A stretch of DNA of 64,000 nucleotides, from positions 124,001-188,000 of the forward strand of contig JBDQQY010000004.1 in NCBI GenBank assembly GCA_039889035.1, written 5' to 3'. The stretch comes from Plantactinospora sp039889035. Lineage in GTDB: Bacteria > Actinomycetota > Actinomycetes > Mycobacteriales > Micromonosporaceae. Each line of letters starts with the position of its first letter. Positions within the stretch are counted from its first letter, which is position 1. The notes below the pieces were generated by a model. That model ran no database searches and had not been told where the DNA came from. It was given only the letters and a program-made list of their open reading frames with translations. This document shows positions 32,060 to 39,244 of the stretch, in pieces. A program made the translations under genes and the position numbers.

Positions 32060-35000
32060 TCAGCGCATGCCGCGTACCGCCCGGAAGCGCTCCTGGGTGC
32101 GGCGCCGGTTCTCGTTGCTGGCCCCGAAGGCCAGCAACAGCAGGCCGACCGGGATCAGCACCAGCCACGGCCCGAAACTGAACAGGGCGCGTAGCGCGGC
32201 CAGCGCGGTGACGATCGCTCCGATGATCACCGGAGCCTGCTGCCGCCGGTTCGATCCCCAGATCAGCGTGGCCACCCCGCCGAGCAGCAGCAACACCTGC
32301 CGCACCGCGCTGTCGTTGCCGGCCAGCACGATCACCAGGGTCGGCAGGAACGCCGCCACCAGCGCCGGCCCGTACGCCGCCCAACTGCTCAGGTCGGTGC
32401 GGTGCCGCAGTTCCAGCAGGCCGACCAGCAGGGCCAGGGCGGCGAACGCCAGCGTGTACGCCTCCGGCAGCGCGACGTCGGCGAGCGCCATCAGCAGCCA
32501 CCAGGCGACGACCTCGCAACCGACCGCCGACCAGAAGAGCGTGCGCCGCTCGACCGGACTGCGGTACGGCCGTACGGCGGCCATCCCGAGGATGGCGCCC
32601 CAGGCGGCGAGCAGCGCGGCGATGTGCCGGGGCGAGTCGTAGGCGAGCGCGGCGGCGATGAGCGCCGCGGCGTACCCGCTCCACTCCACGGTGGTCGCCT
32701 CGCGCATCGCCTCCGGCCGGCGCAGCCGGGGCAGCATCGCCGCGACCAGCAACAGCACCGCACCCACCGCCAGCACCCCGAACGCGGACCAGGCCGGGTC
32801 GAGCCCGAGCACCAGCCCGCCGGTGAAGACGAAGGTCTGGGCCATCACCGAGGCGAAGAGCCAGCCGAGGATGCGGGCGTTCTGCGTCCGGCCGCCCAGC
32901 GCGGCGACCGCGCCGACTCCCACCGCCGCGCCCAGGGTGAACAGGGTCAGCTCCCGGGTGGCCAGCGCCCCGGCCAGGCCGGCACCGCCGGCGGCCAACC
33001 CGATGCCGAAGACCAGGACCCTGGTCAGTCGCAGCGAGCGGGCGACCTCGGCGTCCGGCGGCGGCGGGGTCAGGGCCAGTCCGAGCATCGCGATCGTGAA
33101 GACCGCGAGCGCGGCCAGGGTGCTGTTCGGCCAGCCCAGGCCGAGCGAGATCGGGGTGATCAGCAGGGTGATCGCGGCCCCGGGCAGCACCACCGGCACC
33201 GCCCGGGCCGGCCGGCCGCCGCTGAACCCGGTGGCGGCGAGCCCGGCCGCGATGGTCAGCAGCAGGGCCGCCAGCACGTTGCCGGGATCGACGGCCTGGG
33301 GCTCCGGATCGGTCAGCGCCGCCGGTGGCCCGTCCCAGATCTGGGCGAGCGTCTGGTACGGCTCGATCAGCGCCACCACCAGGGCGGGAGCCAGCGCCGC
33401 CACGGCCAGCGCGGTCGGCAGGGCAGCCGCGAGCATCGCCCCGACGGCGGGGCTGACCGACCAGCGACCGACCCGGGCCGGCTCGGGCAGCCGGCGGAGC
33501 GCCCCACCGAGCATCACCGACCAGCGCCGGATGGGCTCCCGGAGTGGGGTCGGAGCCGGGGTGACCGCCCGGATCAGCTCGGCGAGCACCCCGAGCAGTA
33601 CGGCCGCGGCGGCGTACACGCCCCAGGGCAGGCCGGTGAGGAGGGCCGCCACCGAGGTAGCGGTCGCCCCGCCGACGATGCCCATGGTGGCGTACGGGAG
33701 GTACTGCGGGACCTGGCGGCGGACCAGTCCGACCACCGCCACGCCGAGGCTCGCCCCGGCGAGCGTGGCCAGCACCACCACCTCGGCCGGCGAGTGCAGC
33801 GCGGCGGCGAACGAGGCGAGTGCGCCACTGAGCGCGAACAGCGCCCCTCCGGCGGCGAGCCCGCCGATCTGGGCGGTCTGCGGCGGCATCGACCAGGAGT
33901 CGGCCTCCTCCGCCGGGCCGGAGAGGGTACCGACGGTCCGGGCGAGGGTGGCGACGACGGCGCCGATCAGCGCGACGATGCCGAGCGCGGCGGCGGTCGT
34001 CCACGGCCGGACCAGGCTCGCCCCGACCGCGTGCAGGGCGACCGCACCGGCGACGGTGGCCCGGGCCAGCCCGGCCCGGGGATCGGCGGCGACGACGGAA
34101 CTCACCCCGTAGACGGTGGCGACGGCCCCGCCGACCACGATCGGGGACCACCAGGGCAGCCCGAACGCCGCCGGGGTGCCGATGGTGGCGAGTCCGACAC
34201 AGACCGCGGCGACGTCGTACGCCCACGGCCGGGGCAGGGCGATCGCGGCGGCCCCGGCCAGCAGGAGCAGGGCGACCGGGGCCTGCCAGCCGGTGCCGGC
34301 CTCGCTGACGTGCCACTGCGCGAGGTCGGCCGCCCAGAGCCGGCCGGGCGTGGCCAGCACCTGGAGCCCGCCGCTGACCGCCGTCCAGCCGGCGAGCAGC
34401 GCGACGAGACCGCCGGTCAGGACGATGCCGAGGATCGGTCCACGCCGCCAGTCGGCCGGCATGGCCCGGATCCCGGCGGCCACCACCAGGATGAGGAAGG
34501 CGGCGGCGGCCAGCTCGGCGCCGTCCCCGAGGATCCCGGCGATCCGGGCGAGGGTGCCCACCAGCGCCGCGGTGACCGCCGCGGCGGCGACGTCCGAGCC
34601 GTCGAGCAGCCGGTCCGCCCGCCGGCCGGCGTCGATCGACGGCGCCAGCACCAGCAGGACCGCGCTGACCAGCAGCAGCCCGCCGACCAGGGCGTCCGGC
34701 AGGGTGGCGCCGGGCGCACCGAAGGCCGCCGCGGTGACCGCGAGCGCGCCGAGGCCGGTGCCGACGGCCAGCGGCACGCTGATCTGCCGCTGGGCCACCT
34801 GGGTGACCGCCGCGTAGCAGAGGACCGCGCAGACGGCCAGGAAGCTGGCGGCGAGGACCGGTTGGCTGGCCTCCCGTACCGACAGGGCGGTCGGGGTGGG
34901 GTCGACGGGTACCGCCGAGGCGACGAAGGCCGCCACCGCACCGGGGAAGGCGAACGCCGCCCCGCCGGCCGCCCAGTCCCCGAGCATTCCGGACCACCGG

Positions 35001-37117
35001 CCCAGCGGTGCGGTACGGGCGAGCGGGGCGAGCGCGACCAGCGCCCCGCCGACGGTGAGCGCGAACAGCACGGCGGCGGTCAGGCCGGGCCGGGTCACCG
35101 AGGCGGCGGCTCCGGCGAGTCCCACCACGGCGGCGGCGATGGCGTGGGTCAGGGCGGCCCGCCGGGTCTCGGCGGTCAGCCCGACGAGTCCGATGCCGAC
35201 GGCGACCAGCACCGGTGGCCAGGGGGCGGCGACCCAGCCGAACCCGAAGGAGGCGGGCATGGCCAGTGCGGTCAGCGCCGCGCCGATCACGGCGAACTCG
35301 CGGCGTACCTCGGGTGGCGAGGAGAGTACGGCGGCGATGGTGAGCAGCAGCGCGGTGGTGGCGAGCTGCCAGGAGGTGTCGCCGACCCCGGCGGCGAGTT
35401 TTCCGGGATATTCGGCGAGGTCGGCCTCCCAGACCGGCAGCGCGGCCCGGATCGGGGCCAGCGCGGCCCGCAGCGCGCCACCGGCCACCACGATGCCGAT
35501 GACGATCAGGGCGGCGGCGGACGCCAGTTGCGGCCCGCGCCGGGCAGCCTCGGGCACCGCGCGTACGCCGAGCCCGGTCAGCGCGATGACGGCGGCGATC
35601 ACCACCAGTGCCCGCCCCGGCAGGGCCACCGCGGCGACCCGGCCGGCGGCACCGATCACGGCCAGGGTCAGGATCCCGGCGGCGATGTCCGGCAGGGGTG
35701 GCCGGCGCAACGCCAGCGCGCCGACCATGCCGACCCCGGCGGCGAGCAGCAGCGCCAGGCCGGCCCGGGTCGCACCGGGTACGGTGTCGGCGTTCACCAG
35801 CGAGAGGACCGCGCAGACCACGGCGACGGCGAAGGCCACCCCGTGCAGCGTCCAGGCCAGCTCCCGCACCCAGGGAGTACTGGCCGTTCGCCGGACGCCG
35901 GGGGTGCGGACCCGCTTCGCCGACCCGCCCTGGGCCGGGTCGGCCTGGACGACCGCGTCCGCCTCCTCGGGGAAGGTCTCCGGCCGCTCCGGGCCGGTCC
36001 CGTCGAAGGTGTCCCGGTCGGGGGCGGTCAGGTCGTCGTCCCCCCGTGCCGGCCGGTCGTCGGGGCGGCTCCTCGGTGGAGCGGGCGGCACGTCGACCGG
36101 CACCTCGGGCCCGGACCGGAACCGGGCCGGCCAGCCGGTCAGCCGCCCGTCGTCGCCGAAGAGCCGGCCGAGATAGAGGTTGCCGAGCGACACCACCACC
36201 AGCACCAGGGCCCAGCCGCCCGGCCCGGTGACCCAGGCGTACGCGAGCAGCGGCAGGATCGGCTGCACGGCGAGTACGGCGGCGTAGCGGGGCGCGTTCA
36301 GCCCGGTCGCCCCGGCGTAGCCGGCCGCCACGGCGGCGGTGACCAGAAAGGTCAGCCCCGCGAAGAGCGACCCGGGCAGGCCGCTGTCGCCGAACCGCTC
36401 GACGGTCCAGAGCGAGTAGCCGGTCAGCGGCACCAGCAGCAGCCCGACCGCGGCGATGGTCTCGGCGGTGGCGATCAGCCCGCGCCGGGCCACCCGGGGC
36501 GGTACGGCCAGCATCAGCGCGGTGGCCAGCACCAGGATCGCCACCCGGCTGAAGTCGTCGAGCGAGCTGAGCGCGACCGCGACGAAGACCACCGCCGCGA
36601 TGCCGAGCAGCAGTGCCCCGAGCCCGAGCAGGATGTTCTGCACCTCTCGGGTGGAGGCCTCCGGGCGGGCCTTCCCGTCGTCCCAGGCCGGTTCGGCGCC
36701 GGGTGGTGGCGGTGGGGGCGGCGGCGGTGAGGGGGGTGCCATCCGGTCGGAGCCGCCACCTCGCGGCTGCCGGGGTACCCGGGGCGGTGGCCCCCCGGGG
36801 GACGTGCCGGGCGCGGCGGTCGGTGGGCGCCGGTTGGCCTTGCGCCGGATCACCCGGCGCGGCTTGGTGCTCTGCTTGCGCCGCTGGTCGGCCGCGTGCG
36901 ACAGGATGTCCCGCTGGAAGAGCGCCGCCTGCATCTGCGAGGCGATCGTCTTCTGCTCCTTGGCGAGCGCCGCCTCGCGGATCTTCATCTCGGCGATCGA
37001 ACGCTCGATCCGAGCGACGTCGTCGGCCCACTGGAGTTGCTCGGTCCCGCAGTGCGGGCAGTGCGGTGCGGGCTCGATCTCCCGGCCGCACGAGGAGCAC
37101 TGGTACGTCGTACTCAC
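32060..37117 (-). CDS. giant zinc-ribbon polytopic membrane protein (SCO7613-like)
   Basis: 1685 residues. The N-terminus is a zinc ribbon (Cys7, Cys10, Cys20, Cys23 in 'YQCSSCGREIEPAPHCPHCG'), followed by a coiled coil (~30-75), a basic patch ('RRKQSTKPRRVIRRKANRR'), a poly-proline linker (~105-150), and then dozens of hydrophobic helices to the end, interrupted only by an acidic loop near 360-440. The architecture resembles large actinobacterial membrane proteins annotated as SCO7613 C-terminal family; function unknown. GTG 37117 has a GGAGGGGG SD and yields the ribbon at once. The upstream Met codons add unlikely residues. Same strand as, and 144 bp before, the P450 gene. Confidence 0.85.
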   Translation of the reverse strand: MSTTYQCSSCGREIEPAPHCPHCGTEQLQWADDVARIERSIAEMKIREAALAKEQKTIASQMQAALFQRDILSHAADQRRKQSTKPRRVIRRKANRRPPTAAPGTSPGGPPPRVPRQPRGGGSDRMAPPSPPPPPPPPPGAEPAWDDGKARPEASTREVQNILLGLGALLLGIAAVVFVAVALSSLDDFSRVAILVLATALMLAVPPRVARRGLIATAETIAAVGLLLVPLTGYSLWTVERFGDSGLPGSLFAGLTFLVTAAVAAGYAGATGLNAPRYAAVLAVQPILPLLAYAWVTGPGGWALVLVVVSLGNLYLGRLFGDDGRLTGWPARFRSGPEVPVDVPPAPPRSRPDDRPARGDDDLTAPDRDTFDGTGPERPETFPEEADAVVQADPAQGGSAKRVRTPGVRRTASTPWVRELAWTLHGVAFAVAVVCAVLSLVNADTVPGATRAGLALLLAAGVGMVGALALRRPPLPDIAAGILTLAVIGAAGRVAAVALPGRALVVIAAVIALTGLGVRAVPEAARRGPQLASAAALIVIGIVVAGGALRAALAPIRAALPVWEADLAEYPGKLAAGVGDTSWQLATTALLLTIAAVLSSPPEVRREFAVIGAALTALAMPASFGFGWVAAPWPPVLVAVGIGLVGLTAETRRAALTHAIAAAVVGLAGAAASVTRPGLTAAVLFALTVGGALVALAPLARTAPLGRWSGMLGDWAAGGAAFAFPGAVAAFVASAVPVDPTPTALSVREASQPVLAASFLAVCAVLCYAAVTQVAQRQISVPLAVGTGLGALAVTAAAFGAPGATLPDALVGGLLLVSAVLLVLAPSIDAGRRADRLLDGSDVAAAAVTAALVGTLARIAGILGDGAELAAAAFLILVVAAGIRAMPADWRRGPILGIVLTGGLVALLAGWTAVSGGLQVLATPGRLWAADLAQWHVSEAGTGWQAPVALLLLAGAAAIALPRPWAYDVAAVCVGLATIGTPAAFGLPWWSPIVVGGAVATVYGVSSVVAADPRAGLARATVAGAVALHAVGASLVRPWTTAAALGIVALIGAVVATLARTVGTLSGPAEEADSWSMPPQTAQIGGLAAGGALFALSGALASFAAALHSPAEVVVLATLAGASLGVAVVGLVRRQVPQYLPYATMGIVGGATATSVAALLTGLPWGVYAAAAVLLGVLAELIRAVTPAPTPLREPIRRWSVMLGGALRRLPEPARVGRWSVSPAVGAMLAAALPTALAVAALAPALVVALIEPYQTLAQIWDGPPAALTDPEPQAVDPGNVLAALLLTIAAGLAATGFSGGRPARAVPVVLPGAAITLLITPISLGLGWPNSTLAALAVFTIAMLGLALTPPPPDAEVARSLRLTRVLVFGIGLAAGGAGLAGALATRELTLFTLGAAVGVGAVAALGGRTQNARILGWLFASVMAQTFVFTGGLVLGLDPAWSAFGVLAVGAVLLLVAAMLPRLRRPEAMREATTVEWSGYAAALIAAALAYDSPRHIAALLAAWGAILGMAAVRPYRSPVERRTLFWSAVGCEVVAWWLLMALADVALPEAYTLAFAALALLVGLLELRHRTDLSSWAAYGPALVAAFLPTLVIVLAGNDSAVRQVLLLLGGVATLIWGSNRRQQAPVIIGAIVTALAALRALFSFGPWLVLIPVGLLLLAFGASNENRRRTQERFRAVRGMR

Positions 37118-37238
37118 GGCACCCCCTCCAGCCGGCGCTGACGCCGCATCACGGGCTTCCCACCGAAGCATGCCCATGCCGGGCGACCCTGAACAGTCCC
37201 CGATCGCGTGCGAAACCCGACTGAGGAGATCCTAAAAG

Positions 37239-37272
37239 GCCGGCCGTGGACCTCGACGGGTCCACGGCCGGC
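37239..37272 (-). terminator. strong intrinsic terminator after ugd
   Basis: Perfect 14-bp arms (37239-37252 and 37259-37272, GCCGGCCGTGGACC and its complement) enclose a TCGACG loop. On the minus strand it is followed by CTTTT, so it fits an intrinsic terminator for the UDP-glucose dehydrogenase gene that ends at 37383. The rest of 37118-37382 has only a GGTGCG microrepeat (~37350-37372). Confidence 0.75.
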
Positions 37273-37382
37273 AAGTCGGCGTCGAATTCACGATTGTCGC
37301 CGTCCGGCCGGTCCGCTATGGAGCGGGCGCTCGCCTGGAGACGGCTGCGGGTGCGGGTGCGGGTGCGGTGGCGATTGCGGCG

Positions 37383-38810
37383 CTACGGCCGGCCCATGCC
37401 CCGGTAATCCCAGCCGGCCTGGGTCCACAGTCCGGAGTCGAGGCAGTTGCGACCGTCCACGACCCGGCGTCCGGCAGCGAGCTCGCCCAGCGCCACCGGG
37501 TCGGCGTTGCGGAAGTCGGCCCACTCGGTGAGTACGCAGACCAGGTCGGCTCCGCGTACGGCGTCGTTCATGCTGGGCTCGTACGTCAGCTCGGGCCGCT
37601 CCCGGCGGGCGTTCTCCATCCCCTGCGGGTCGTAGACGTGCACGTCGGCGCCGGCCTTGGCGAGCGCGGCGGCGACCGCCAGCGACGGGGCGTCCCGGAC
37701 GTCGTCGGAGTTCGGCTTGAAGGTGGCGCCGAGCACCGCGACCCGGGTGCCGGAGAGGTCGGGCCCGGCCGGCCCGTACCGGCGGCCGAGCAGTTCGGCG
37801 GCGAGTTGGAGCACCCGGCTGCGGCGGCGCAGGTTGATCAGGTCGACCTCGTGCAGGAAGCGCAGTGCCTCGCCGGCACCCAGCTCCTGGGCCCGGGCCT
37901 GGAACGCCCGGATGTCCTTGGGCAGGCAGCCGCCGCCGAAGCCGACGCCGGCCTGGAGGAAGCGGTTGCCGATCCGGGGGTCGTAGCCGATCGCCCGGGC
38001 GAGCTGGGTGACGTCGCCGCCGGCCACCTCGCAGACCTCGGCCATCGCGTTGATGAACGAGATCTTGGTGGCCAGGAAGGCGTTCGCGGCCACCTTGACC
38101 AGCTCGGCGGTGGCGAAATCGGTCACCACCAGCGGAACCTCCCGGTCCTCGGTGGCGGCCAGGTCGAAGACGCCCTTGTGCGCGGAGTAGAGCATGCCGT
38201 TGGCCCACTCGCTCTTGACGCCGACCACGATCCGGTTGGGCCGGAGCACGTCCTCGACCGCGAAGCCCTCCTGGAGGAACTCGGGGCTCCAGGCGACCTC
38301 GACCCCGAGGTCGGCCTCGGCGTGCTTGCCGACGAGCTGCTCGATCCACTCGGCGGTGCCGACCGGGACGGTGGACTTGCCGACGATCAGGGCCTTGCGG
38401 GTCAGGTGCTGGGAGAGCCCGGTGACGGCGGCCTCGACGTACGACAGGTCGGCGCCCATGCCGTCGGCCCGCTGCGGGGTGCCGACGCAGATGAAGTGCA
38501 CGTCGCCGAAGACGGCGGTCTCGGCGATGTCGGTCGAGAACCGGAGCCGGCCGGCCGCCAGGTTGCGCTTGAGCAACTCGTCCAGGCCGGGCTCGTGGAA
38601 CGGCACGTCGCCGCCGGCCAGCTTGGCGATCTTCTCGGCGTCGACGTCGAAGCCGATCACCTCGTAGCCGAGTTCGGCGAAGCAGATGGCGTACGTCGCG
38701 CCCAGGTAGCCGGTGCCGAGGAAGGTCAGACGCGGGCGGGCGGCGCCGGACGGCGGGGTCACCGCCGGGATCGTCGGCATGGGCTGAGTGCTCGGGTACG
38801 GGATCGTCAC
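37383..38810 (-). CDS. ugd: UDP-glucose 6-dehydrogenase
   Basis: A 475-residue enzyme oxidising UDP-glucose to UDP-glucuronate with 2 NAD+. The Rossmann loop 'LTFLGTGYLGATYA', catalytic 'WSPEFLQEGFAVED', 'KVAANAFLATKISFINAM' and the nucleophile Cys295 in 'GVGFGGGCLPKDI' are all present. GTG 38810 is used; ATG 38780 is an alternative, the residues between them (TIPYPSTQP) being non-catalytic. It supplies glucuronate for wall or exopolysaccharides; no glycosyltransferase adjoins it, the nearest being at 53587. Divergent from the M14 peptidase gene. Confidence 0.95.
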   Translation of the reverse strand: MTIPYPSTQPMPTIPAVTPPSGAARPRLTFLGTGYLGATYAICFAELGYEVIGFDVDAEKIAKLAGGDVPFHEPGLDELLKRNLAAGRLRFSTDIAETAVFGDVHFICVGTPQRADGMGADLSYVEAAVTGLSQHLTRKALIVGKSTVPVGTAEWIEQLVGKHAEADLGVEVAWSPEFLQEGFAVEDVLRPNRIVVGVKSEWANGMLYSAHKGVFDLAATEDREVPLVVTDFATAELVKVAANAFLATKISFINAMAEVCEVAGGDVTQLARAIGYDPRIGNRFLQAGVGFGGGCLPKDIRAFQARAQELGAGEALRFLHEVDLINLRRRSRVLQLAAELLGRRYGPAGPDLSGTRVAVLGATFKPNSDDVRDAPSLAVAAALAKAGADVHVYDPQGMENARRERPELTYEPSMNDAVRGADLVCVLTEWADFRNADPVALGELAAGRRVVDGRNCLDSGLWTQAGWDYRGMGRP

Positions 38811-38884
38811 GCCTGTGTTCTCCGCTCGCAGTGGCGGCGCTTCATTGCGTCGCGGTGGGAGGTCGGCGCCGAAGGAGAGCACCG

Positions 38885-38971
38885 ATGTCGGACATTGTGG
38901 GCCTTGTTCACCTGATGTCGATGGTGCGCGGCCGGCGAGTCGGCCATCCGCGCCGGGACGACAAACGCTGA
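38885..38971 (+). CDS. 28-codon small ORF in the ugd/M14 intergenic region
   Basis: AAGGAGA (38873-38878) lies seven bases before ATG 38885; the frame encodes 28 residues, the first half hydrophobic ('MSDIVGLVHLMSMVRG') and the second half basic ('RRVGHPRRDDKR'). It is upstream of the M14 promoter, so it would be an independent small protein or leader. Support is only the SD and composition. Confidence 0.25.
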   Translation: MSDIVGLVHLMSMVRGRRVGHPRRDDKR

Positions 38972-39244
38972 GCCTACGCGGACCGCGCTTCCCGGTGCAC
39001 CCTCGGTCGGCATCTTCACAGCGTGCCTGCCGGTCCGGTGCACCGCCCCCCGGCCGTCCGGGCCGCCCCTTCTCGGGCCTATTCCCCTGATTTTTGCTGG
39101 TAGGCGTGTTTTGTAGCGGGTGGGCGAACGCCGTTCCTAGAAGATCTTGACCGTCGGAAATGGCTGCTCATAGGCTCCGAGCCACCTTCACGCCGATCTT
39201 CCGAGACCTCACCCCCGTCCCGGAGAAGGGAATCTGAACGTCAG
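38972..39244. other. intergenic region with the M14 peptidase promoter
   Basis: Together with 38811-38884 this is the gap between the divergent ugd and M14 genes. It has a less GC-rich patch (39085-39115, GATTTTTGCTGG and TGTTTTGTAG) and the promoter at 39147-39176. No other gene or repeat seen. Confidence 0.6.
39147..39176 (+). promoter_or_regulatory. promoter of the M14 peptidase gene
   Basis: -35 TTGACC (39147-39152), 18-bp spacer, -10 TAGGCT (39171-39176): a good group-1 sigma promoter. It implies a ~60-base leader, with GGAGAAGGG (39222-39230) as the SD, 14 bases before ATG 39245. Confidence 0.6.

Noticed and set aside
32402..36730. A 1442-codon plus-strand frame opposite the membrane protein.
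   Set aside because: Antisense to a well-supported gene, repetitive Gly/Gln/Arg composition, no SD or motif.
31497..37100. A continuous 1867-codon frame on the minus strand in another phase of the giant membrane protein gene.
   Set aside because: Composition is almost only Arg/Gly/Ala/Pro with no domain; such long frames arise from GC-biased third positions. The 32060-37117 frame has the zinc ribbon, SD and membrane helices.
37340..37380. GGTGCG microrepeat near the end of ugd.
   Set aside because: Three to four short hexamer copies in a GC-rich spacer, common by slippage and without associated signal.
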